Assembly: GCA_014526335.1 (NCBI GenBank)
Contig: JACTAT010000003.1
Span: 477,431-541,430, forward strand
From: Chrysaora quinquecirrha
Lineage: Eukaryota > Cnidaria > Scyphozoa > Semaeostomeae > Pelagiidae
DNA: 64,000 nucleotides
Reading direction: 5' to 3'
Positions within the stretch are counted from its first letter, which is position 1. Each line of letters starts with the position of its first letter. A program made the position numbers and the translations under genes. Shown one piece after another: positions 12,301 through 24,300 of this stretch. The notes under the pieces were generated by a model. The model had not been told where the DNA came from and searched no databases. It worked only from the letters and a program-made list of their open reading frames with translations.

Positions 12301-15300
12301 TTCTTATCAGCATTAATCGCTTTTGTTTCAGATATTGATAAGCCAACATATAATGTCACATCAAATCAAATAACTTTGATTGAGAAAGATTCCTTGTTTG
12401 TAAAGTGCTCAGCAGTATCTTTGCCAGCGGCTACATATATATGGGTAACAGATACAGGAAAAGTGATATCACAATCAGACATTCTTTCTTTCAAATCAAT
12501 TAGCCGTAATGAAACAGGATCATATTTCTGTAATGCGACAAATTCAGCTGGACTTAGACAATCTGATGCCCTTCGTATAACTGTTCATTGTGAGTATAAA
12601 ATATGTTGCTTAATCCATTATCGGATAATATTTCAGTCTGGTTGCCCCCATGACTGACTGCAGTTCCAATATTAATATAACGTTTTGACTATGGCATGAG
12701 TGAGTTCGTAGAAATGAAATTTAGGTTAAAGTCTGTCTAATTCTAGATACTGTCAGCAGAGTGCAAATTTTCAAGATGAATTGCTGTTTCGCTGGGATCG
12801 CAAGCTAAAACCGCTAACCATTATTTGATTTTCACGGGGACATTTGGTAGTATTTAGAGCAAAAACAGGGCTTTATATACCAACAATTCAAATGAATGAC
12901 TTTTTCTTATAGAGGTACCGTTTTTAAATGACTAAATCAGGTTTTCAAGAATTTATTACACCAGGTAACAATACATGGATCTTTATCGGTACTGGACAAC
13001 GGAGACTGAGTATAGACCTCTTTTCTCAATTAATAATGTTCAAGACCTGCTTAATGCATGAAAGCAGAGTTGATATTTCTTCAGTAACATTTTTGTCTTA
13101 AATTGTTTGTAGACATCGACAAGCCAACATTCAATGTTAGTTCACCTGAAATAACGTTGGTGGAGAAATCAGCACTGTATGTGAAATGTTCTTCAACACT
13201 AAAACCAGCAGCAACTTTTAAATGGATTTCTAGTACAGGCCAAGTTGTCTCAAACACGGATATGCTTATATTCAATTCAATTGATCGCATTGATGCAGGA
13301 CGTTATGTATGTAATGCTACGAATCCTGCTGGGTCTCAGACAGCCTCTGTCAATATCACCGTTCAGTGTAAGTTGTTTTTCAGTCACTTCAATGTTTCTT
13401 TTGAAACAAATCAGATCCCTCTTTGTACGAAAATTTGGTTAACATGTGAAAGTTAACAGTGAGAGAAATACACCTTGATAACCTCCCATATCGAAATTTT
13501 ACAATTTGAATTCAAAATGTTTCTCTGAATGCAAATTTTAGAATTTTGGGAGTTGAATTTATTTGGTTTTCTGCACGTAATCCACGACCATAGCTACATA
13601 TATTGGAATAATATGCATTAGTAAACTTAATATCTTGGATCTCAAACATTTAAAAAGTGGAACAGGAGTGGCTGTGCTTTATATATTGATATCATTGCAC
13701 AGTATACTCTTAATATCTTAAACCCCAGATAACTCAAACTTTCATGATCTCAAAATATTTTTATATCCCCTTGAGCCACTAGAAACACTATAAAACGTAA
13801 ACCCCTTACGCCTTGAGCTCTCGTTATCTCGAACCATACTTACCTAGTTGAGTATTCCCTTTGGATAATTCGAACTTTTCTGGATGAAGTGAAAAAAATA
13901 ACAACCAAGTCTGAATTCAATAATTATTTTCCATAAAATAACGTTGGTGTGTTAGCATTGACACAATTAGTCTTTCTCAATCCTCCAGATTGCACCAAAA
14001 AATCGCGAAACTGCAAATATCTGACATAGTATATCTATTTCGCTTTGTGCGTTGTAGAACGAGATTGTTGTCAGAATTAAACGATTCATGCAATTCAATA
14101 TTTTGTTTCTCTCTGTTGTAGACATTGATGTACCAAAACTAAATGCAAGTGGAAAAATCTCTTTAATAGAGAAATCCAGCTTATCATTGTTATGCACATC
14201 TACTGCCTTGCCTGTTGCCCAATTTAAATGGATGTCTTCAACTGGAGAAATTGTATCAACTATTGCTGTTCTTTCATTTGCATCCATCCATCGCAATAAT
14301 TCAGGACATTATATTTGTAATGTTATGAACGCTGCTGGATCAAGAACGTCTAGTCAAATTACTGTTGATGTTCAGTGTAAGTAAATTTTTTCACGTTTCT
14401 TGTTTGCATACGATTCTCTTTTAGTGCTTGTATAATTATTTTAGTTGTTGATGTGATGATCTGCGTTTTAGAAAAAATCAGTTAATATAGTGTTTGTAAG
14501 TCAGGGCATTTTCCTAACTTGAGTTTTGTAGCTTTTTTCTCAGTGCTGTGTGGAGATAGATTTGATCTTCTCTGTGATAGTGAAACAAACCTTTTTCTGT
14601 GTCCTTCATCTTGTCGTAACAAAGTAGCAAAGCCTATTCCAGGGCGACAACTTAAAGTTGAATTCTTCGAATATTACGATAATAGCTTCTTATAGTACAG
14701 CTGAGTTTTCTCACACCATTATTGGCTGCGTATTGTAAGAGGCAAAGTGACCATATGACTACTTGAGGGAATGCAAATAATATACCCTCGACATAAAAAT
14801 ATCCCAGAAAAGAAAGATGGAATTTGTCAACTCTGAATTGCGAGTTTCACATTTTCCGTTTTTGAATTGACTATAAATTGATTTAAAAAAGCATACGATT
14901 CTCTTTCATTGCTTGTATAATTATTTTAGTTGTTGAGTGAGATCGGCGATTAAAAAAAAGGCTGTTAATATAATCTTTGTAAGTGGGGGCATTTTCTTAA
15001 CTTGAGCTTTATAGCGTTATTCTTAGTGCTGTGTGGAGATAGATTTGACCTTCTCTTTAATTGTGAAAAACACCTTTTTCTTACATGCTGTTATTGCTGG
15101 GATACGATTGCCGGTTAAGTAATTTATACATTCTCTTCCTTGAGAATGGACCAAACAATAATATGAAGATTATTTGGATTTTTAGGCCCGATAATGATTT
15201 ATGTGTTTTTACAAAGAGATGTTAATTTTCATTACAGTACCATTGATCTGGTGCTTAACTGGCAATAATGTTGATGTTTCTACTTTTATTTATTGGTTTT

Positions 15301-18300
15301 AGATATTGATGCACCAAAACTGAATTCATCTTCGAATAGCATTGTTCTAGTAGAGAAATCCAGCCTTTATATCAACTGTATGGTAGATGCATCTCCATCC
15401 GCAAACTACAAATGGGTTTCAAATACTGGAAAGATCGTCTCTTCGAATTCTGCACTTGCATTTGCCTTTGTCGATCGCAATGACACAGGATCATATTTTT
15501 GTAATGTCACAAACTCTGCAGGGTGGAAATCCTCAACGATAATAAGTCTAACTGTCCAATGTAAGTTGAACTTATCTTTGTTATTTATGATCGAAACAAT
15601 GAAATGCTATCTCTTTGTTTCATGAATTAGCATTCTCTTTTAATACAGGGCCGATATTTGCAGAAAATAAATTGTTAACTCTCAGTGTATTCATGTGGAA
15701 CGGCTCCACTTGTTCCACTTGGTAGCATAATTTAATTCTGCTTGCTGTTATCTGAAATATATCACATTTTGAAGAAGCTTAGTGTACCTAAAGTAAAACT
15801 AAAATTAACAGGCCCTTGTTATCTTCATATCTTGCAAAAATCGTGCTTGCAAAAATCTTCTTAGTGTTAGCTCTCAGTACATGTCTGCCCTTTCATCAAA
15901 ACCATTTTTTGATAAATTTGCCGTATTTCCAGATCTTGACGTGCCTAAATTGAGTGACAGTAGCATGGCAATAAAAGAAGGATCATCATTATCTGTCAGT
16001 TGTTCTGCAGTTGCTTCTCCAGCTGCTGATTTTCAGTGGATTTTCAATTCATCAATCGTTGTTAGCAGTTCACATCTCTTGGCGATTGCATCAGTAACTC
16101 GCTTTTCAAAGGGAGAATATAGTTGCAAAGCAACAAATCCAGCTGGAATGACGACCTCAGAAATCTTGTTTTTGACAGTTCAATGTGAGTAGCGCTTAGT
16201 GTACTGTCCAATATTTTCTTTATGTTTATGTTGTTGTCTTTGCCCACAGCCATTTAATCAAAACAATCCGAATTCATTTCCCATTTTATCTACCATACTA
16301 TCGCTATTGCATGTTCATAGTGTTCATAGTAATCCTTTCTCGCTTCTCCTTCTCACAAAAGTTTCGTACGATTTTTACTGAGGTTCTTCTTGGTTTTTTC
16401 AATGGTTTTCACTTGATTTTTCTCACCAAATTCGATGACGATAAGGGCTCTACCGCAAACCTGATTCGAATTCTTCCTCGCTTTGTGTGCAAACCTCAGA
16501 AAATGGTTCCAACATTCTCTATGTCATTTCAATGATCAAGCACAGTACAATCCGAGTAATGGTATAATATAAAATCAGGTATAACAAGTATAGTTTTGAT
16601 TAATGTTGTGTTTGTTATCTATTTTAGACCTTGACAGTCCGATTATCATTCCGATGTCACCTGATTTTGTCGCTGGTAATCGTGAGTCCGTCAGCTGTTC
16701 TGCAAATGGCTATCCAGCACCATCATTTGCATGGAAAACTAATGTCAAGTATCATACTGGTGCTACAGCAAGAGGAAATACCTATCAATGGAATCCAATA
16801 AGTGTTGCTCATGCTGGCAATTATTCATGTAGCGCCTCTAATGCATTTGGAACCAAAACAACTTCTGTACAGGTGAAAGTCAAATGTGAGTGTATCATTC
16901 ATTTTTTACATCTTCAAACGATTGTCATTTTGTCGCATCTTCTATTGAAATAAAGTAGATGTGTAATTTCTCTTCCCCTTCCCACTTGAATACAGCATTG
17001 TTATGTCAAAGCATTAACGACTGGTGTGGCAAAGCAATAACAAAACTAATAACATTCAATTGCGGGCTAAATAAGGGTTGGATTTTCCGCACACAATTGA
17101 AAAGTTTAGATTTGTAGACGAAGGGGAAAAAATTGAGAACTTTTAAGATTTTTCACTTCATCGAGCATTCTTTTTAATCTAAAATTGAATGCTCTATTGA
17201 ATCATGTGCTTGAGAAAAGAGGTGTCTGTATTTCCACAGGATGATTTTATTTGATTTTTGTTTAGCACAAAATTGTTCCAAACATATTTTATTTCAAAAC
17301 AGACCTTTTTGGAGGAGGTCTGGATCTGCGCGACATTTTCGCGGAAGACAGCCGATATGTTAAGGGTCCCAACAAGGGAATTTCTGCCATCTTGCAGAAA
17401 AATGTCACACTGACAGAGACCTCTTTGAATATTTCTATTTATTAGCGGTCCAGCCTTCCGGGCCTGATCCAGCCTATCCACTGTTTTAAGCACTGAATTT
17501 TTCTTTCTTAATTTTGCTCCTTTGTCGTTAGTTTCACGTCTTGAGAATACGACGATCAGCATAAGTGGCACTGTCACACAATCATCTGCTACGTTGACAT
17601 TGAAGAAGTTCAATAGCATCCATGGGCCAATAGGGTACGTCATTCAATTAAATTCTTCCTTATATCTAAAGTGTTTGTGTAATTTAAAATTAGCAATGTC
17701 AATGTAAAATCTGTATGCTAATCTTTGGTCAGCGATGCACCATCTAGATACCGATTAAATTAAGATTTAATAAATCTATTTGACGATGATTTCATTTATT
17801 CTCTAATTTGTTGCGTAGATATTACCAAGTCATTGTCAAAAAGCTCGATGGAAATGTCAAACCTGTAACGAACACAGATTCATTACTATTGCTTGATGGA
17901 TTTTCATCAACATCTCAAAACACTCCATACATTACTGCTGAGTTTGCAGCTTCAGTATTTGATACTCAAAATACATGGAATTTTATTATTGGTGGTGGAC
18001 AGAAAACTAATCGAACCAAAACTACTGCAAGATTTAGAAGAGCTGTTCAAGGTATTAGCCAATCAAAAATTCAAATCCCCTGCATTATACGTTTACGAGT
18101 TTATTCTACTGTTATTGACTGTAATATCATACATACCTTGGTAGTATTATTTACTTGCTTATTGAGAGCATCTCCTTTCACCGATGGACGAACCCCCTAC
18201 ACAACTGACTATTCATTTCTGTCTTTTGCTACTTGGCTGCAGTAACACCGTCTCTCTTTCTTTTGTTCTCTTCATTCGTCGATCTTTAATGTATCTTTCC

Positions 18301-21300
18301 ATTATTTACAAACACATATCATCTCTCATCTCCGCTCTGTCTGTCACTTCTCCTATTTCCAGTTCTAGGTACCCAACCCGTTCATTTATTGTCCATTGTT
18401 TGTCATCTCTTCTTGCTATGTGGCCAGCCCAGCTCCATTTCTGTTTGGCAATGTATGTTAGAACAGCTTATTCCATCAGTTAGTTTGCCGATTTGTGTGT
18501 TGTCCTCAGTTGTTATACCTTCTATTAGTCTCTCTATCGATCTTTGAGTGTTTCTAAGGCGTTTTGTCAATTATACCTAGGTAGTATTAATTAACAATAT
18601 ACTGTTTTAAGACACGAACGGCAAGTTACACAGCGAAAAGCGCGTGAAATTTTTCGGAGAGAATATATTTATGAAGTATTTCACGTGAAAGTAAAAGGAA
18701 GGCATTGAATCTAAGGCTTTGCATTTAAAGGGGGATCTGAGGCATTGCATCTAAGGCATTGCATTTAAAGGAAAAGGTAGGGCATTGCATCTAAGTCATT
18801 GCATTTAAAGGGGAAGTTAAGGCATTGCATCTAAGGCATTGCATCTAAGGCATTGCATTTAAAGGGGAAGCTAAGGCATTGCATCTAAGGCATTGCATCT
18901 AAGGCATTGCATTTAAAGGGGAAGCTAAGGCATTGCATCTAGGGCATTGCATCTAAGGCATTGCATTTAAAGGGAAGCTAAGGCATTGCATCTAGGGCAT
19001 TGCATCTAAGTCATTGCATTTAAAGGGGAAGCTAAGGCATTGCATCTAAGGCATTGCATTTAAAGGGGAAGCTAAGGCATTGCATCTAAGGCATTGCATT
19101 TAAAGGGGAAGCTAAGGCATTGCATCTAAGGCATTGCATCTAAGGCATTGCATCTAAGTCATTGCATTTAAAGGGAAAGCTAAGGCATTGCATCTAAGGC
19201 ATTGCATTTAAAGGGGAAGCTAAGGCATTGCATCTAAGGCATTGCATCTAAGGCATTGCATCTAAGTCATTGCATTTAAAGGGAAAGCTAAGGCATTGCA
19301 TCTAAGGCATTGCATTTAAAGGGGAAGCTAAGGCATTGCATCTGAGGCATTGCATTTAAAGAGGAAGCTAAGGCATTGCATCTAAGGCATTGCATCTAAG
19401 TCATTGCATTTAAAGGGAAAGCTAAGGCATTGCATCTAAGGCATTGCATCTAAGGCATTGCATCTAAGGCATTGCATCTAAGTCATTGCATTTAAAGAGA
19501 AAGCTAAGGCATTGCATCTAAGGCATTGCATTTAAAGGGAAAGCTAAGGCATTGCATTTTAAAAATAGTCTATCCATTCAATTTGAATTTGAAAGAAAAT
19601 AAGTCATAGTAATGACTTTTTGCACTACACAATAGTGTTAGCTTATTGTCCATTAGACAGTTTCAGCAATTGCCCCGTGCCAGCTTTTACCTTGGTGATC
19701 CACTTTAAGCATGAAAACTATGTTTTATTATCAGTGCTCACAACGTGGAATATTCCAAAAAGATTCTTAAAATCAAATGAAGATTTACCTTTTTTTTCTT
19801 TCACTATTTCATATTTGCTTTTTCATTCATATACAAGGTAAAGGCAAACTCCATCGCCACTCAACATTGCAATTTTGAAGATTTTATCCCTTTCTCACTT
19901 CTCTTTTTACGTAGTATCATTTATTCATGTTACTTATAATCTGTTTTTTTTTTCAGAATACTATAATGCCCCACTTGACCCAAATTCATACTACACAGCA
20001 TTTTATAGAGGATATGTGTCGAGCACAGATTTTATATCTTCACCATGGCTTACTCCATTTAAAACTCAACCAAAGAAAGACACAGGGCTCACAGGAGGAC
20101 AAATTGCTGGCATTGTTATTGGCGTGATACTTTTTTGGCATTGGTAGTATGTATAATTTATTTTATCAATGGTCGGAGAAGATCCGACGGCGATGAAAGA
20201 GAAGAAAAAGTTACACAATCAACAAGGAAAAGGCCATCTTTTCTTGCAAGAAGTTTACATAAAACTGTGTCAGGTAATACTGTTTGGTTTGTAGCTATAA
20301 GTACTATTTAGGGCTAGTTGTTAACACAGTTAAGAGATAATGCTTCGAGGTAGAAATAGGACGAGGGTTACTGCAGGAGTATTGTGGTGAGGATTTTGAA
20401 AAGTAAATGTCATGAGCTGTTCAGCTTTTCAGCTTTTTAAGCAGTAGCCCAAATATTGAACTTGAACCACTGGCGATAGTGTCTTTATGTGCATATTTGA
20501 CAAAGGGAGATTGCTGAGGCAAGGCAAATCTTGTATTCTTACAAATTCCAAGTACTTTGAGAATATTTTTATCTTCCTGGCTGATCTTTGTGTTTGGCTC
20601 TCGATCTGTATTTCGCTATTGATCCGTGTGTAATTTTCTTTATTATCTTACGTATTCATCGCAGAAATATTACGCAGAAATGCCCATCTACAATCTGTTA
20701 CAGCTCTGTTACACAGTTTCTTGCTCTCCAAGGCCCCTTGCTTTGCTACATATCTTGCACCGTGACATCAGAATGTTAGTTACAAACGAAAACTTATCTC
20801 ACGACAACGAAACCGGTCAATAAGGTCTTGAGGACGGGCTCTCTGCTTGAGAACAAGTGCTATTCTCCCATTTTTTACCCTCATTCTCAAAAAAGAGTAA
20901 ATTTGTTTCGATATCCTCCCTCCCCATCCCAATTCTTTTACGAAAAGCTTGGTTGGAAATTTAAGAAATCTCAACAAGCAACATTGATTGAATGGGCTGC
21001 TATACTATTCTGGTAAAACAAACTTTAACTTAACTTGCAAATCAAATTAGTTTTGATGGTTGTATGATTCAATAGTAAGATACCCTTTTCACATTCTGAT
21101 GTGATAAATTTGTCAACATTTCTAACATTATTCTCTAAAGGGTTTTCATTCATTAATTTAAATATTTTCATACCCGCTTTTTTTCTGACAGACCCAAGAA
21201 CGCCAGTGGCAATCAACTTATTTGAAGGTCATGTGAACTCTTTGAAAGCCAATGGAGGTTTTGGTTTCTCACAAGAATATCTTATGATTAGTAAAGAATT

Positions 21301-24300
21301 GCTTCATCCTCATTCTCATAGTACTGCTCCAGTTAATAGCTTGAAAAATAGATATGCTAATATTCATTCATATGACCATTCGAGGGTGATATTATCCAGG
21401 GATGGTAGTCCAGGTAGTGACTACATCAATGCTAATTATATTCCTGGATTCAATTCTTCTCGTGAATATATTGCTGCACAAGGTCCTTTACCTGAGACTA
21501 TCAATGACTTTTGGAGGATGGTATGGGAGCAAAATTCAAATGCAATAGTCATGGTAATTGTCACATTTTCTTAAGAATTTCTTGAAATGTAGATCTTTGC
21601 AATGTAAAGCTGGATTAAATTCAAAGTTCTCCCAAGTTTAACCATATGCCTTTTCTTTAAATTAAAAATATGCTTTAAGCCTGCTTCTTCTGTATGTTTT
21701 TGATGAATAAGTTAAAATGCCTGTTTATCTTTACAGCTTACAAGAGTTATGGAAAATGGACGCCCTAAGTGTGCTCAGTATTGGCCTTCCCATGGTTCCC
21801 AATCGTGCAATGATCTTGTTGTCAGCATCATTGAGATTCTTGAATTTCCAGACCATTTGATAAGAACATTTCACGTGACAAAAGTTGGTCAGTCTGTTGA
21901 AAGAGTTATAAAGCAGTTTCATTTCATTGGTTGGCCTGACCATGGAGTCCCGAGAGATGCTTCTGCCTTGTTCTCTCTACTCAAAAAGGTTCAACGATGG
22001 AAAATGGACCGTACAGCGTTAACTGGCCCACTTGTAAGTCAAATTTTGATATGCAAAGATTTGGTATTGTTTCCTCCCAGCAACCAAATGCTCCGCGTAC
22101 AACTCTGTTAAGCCGCAGTTCGTACATCTTGTACCGTTTATAGTATTTGATCAATTACTTATTTCCTATTTCTTTGATATCAAGCTAGTTTCAACCTCAA
22201 ATCTTTTTGTATGTTAAAAAACATTTTTGATAGATTGTTTTGGTCGAGTGTCGCCTGGCTAACGTTGCGCATGCAAAGAAATTGTTGCGTGAAAGTAAAC
22301 AGGAAAATACATACCTTTTGTTATTGTAGAATATTTTACGCGTAAAACATTCTCACAGTGTAAGTTAAGCAAACCAGATTAAAATACTTATTTATTTCAG
22401 ATTGTTCACTGTAGTGCTGGCGTTGGGCGAACAGGAACATACATTGCATTAGATACACAGATTAAGAGAGTGTTGCATAACAAACCTATCAACATATTCG
22501 AAAATGTCACTGAATTACGGTACAAATTTTTATCAAACAGTATTGGCTCTTATTACCCTGTGTTCAAAACAGAAACTTAGCTATGCCATCTGATTGGCTA
22601 AAAAAGTTCGAATCCGACGTAATGATAGGGCATTATTATCCGGCAGTGCGTCAAACGTTCGAAATGTTTAGGTTTAGAACGCAGCACCAAATGGCTTCCT
22701 TGAAATGGCTTCAAACACGAGTTTCGTAATCATTAGGGGGTCATTGCCATGTCCTGCCCATAGGGTAATAAACCATACAAAAACTGCTTCCTTCGGGCAG
22801 CACTTAAAATATTAACCCTCAGCCTCTGTACAAAACCTCGCAAGCTTCTGGTATTGCCCTCGGAAACAGTTATTATAGGCTTAATAATAACGTGGGTGTT
22901 CTTACCTTAACTGATACTTTGCGAGATTTTAATGAAGATCCTCCACTGAAATTTCTTTGAAAAATTTTCCCATTTTTAAAGAATTCTAAATTTACGAAAT
23001 ACTCTTAATCTATTGTTTTGAATATTTTTGAACAGGGATCAGAGGTGTTGGATGGTGCAAACTGAAGATCAATATGCATATTTGCATTATGCTCTGGTTG
23101 AGTTTATTAAGTCTGGTGATACCGAAATCCAGGCACATGACTTGAGAGAATATATCAAGAAGAAAACTGATGTTGATCTAAAAACTGGTAATTTCATATC
23201 AATAAATATAAGCAACTGAAAAATACTGTTCCAAATATTGACGTGCTAGCTTTTAGTTTAGATTCAATATAACTCCCTGTTACATTTCCTTTCTGCATTG
23301 TTATATGTGTTCCATCTTTTACTACTCTTTTCAGTTCCCAACAGTTTCTTAATCTTCTAATAGATTTATATCTACTTCTTTTTCTTGCTCTTAGCAACTC
23401 TACAGTCATTTCAAGAGAATCATTGCCATCCTCCTCTTCAACCATTGCTTGTGTTGGCTCTTTTTTATGGGTTGCTTATAACTATAATGACTCATTTGAC
23501 ACTCATTAAACATCAAATGAGCTACTTGTAAAAGCAAGTTACTTTTTTGTTCGACTCATTTTGCATTTGTCAATCATCACTGACACCAAAGTATCCCTAG
23601 AGCGTCCGGGTCCATTACGAAGATCGTTGTATTGTTATGCTGTTATCATTTTGAATATTCAGGTAGCACTGGACTTATGGATGAGTTTGTGAGTCTTGCA
23701 AAGTCTGATGCTAAACATGGCTTCCAGGAAGCGAATAAAGCAGTCAATCAAATGAAGAACAGATACAAGAATGTTTACCCGTATGACAGTACACGTGTAA
23801 AACTTTCTAATATTCCTGGGATGCTTGGCTCTGATTACATAAATGCATGTTACATTGATGGGTACATGCAGTCAAATGCTTTCATTGCTACACAAGCACC
23901 TCTCCCTGGTACCATTGCTGACTTTTGGAGAATGATTTGGGAAGAAGATTCTCGCACAATAGTTATGTTATCAAATGAAATGGAAGCTGGAAAGGTACAC
24001 TAAAATCTCTGATCATTCATTTCTCCATTTCCTATTTTCTAAATACAGCTAAGTTTCTTTTGCTCACTATACTGGTTACATTTTTGAGAATCAATTCAAG
24101 AAACTGCTACTTTGAAATGTATGACTAACATCTGGGGCTGGAGACTGGTAATATATAAACTGAATTTGGCAAGTTTACTGAGTCTGGATTCCAGTATCGA
24201 AAGTATCGCAGAAGAACTTTCCTGTCACCTGGCTTTGTGTGCATGCTTTAAAGAACACTCTACATTTTGCTGAATAGACTGTGTGCGAGAAACTTGCAAC

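Noticed and set aside
13600..13895. Possible pogo-type MITE (ttatctcgaac motifs)
   Set aside because: Words resemble pogo-like ends, but matching inverted ends could not be placed.
4200..16885. Identification of the locus as Dscam or a Dscam-like gene
   Set aside because: The array is spliced in frame towards two PTP domains, and a transmembrane region of LAR type follows. Only the exon-array principle is similar.
18697..19558. Possible CRISPR-like array
   Set aside because: The repeats are short 14-mers with no unique spacers, in an intron of an animal gene. It is a minisatellite.
23194..23445. Minus-strand frame of 83 codons in a PTPR intron
   Set aside because: No recognisable domain and no splice partners; it lies in the intron between D1 and D2.
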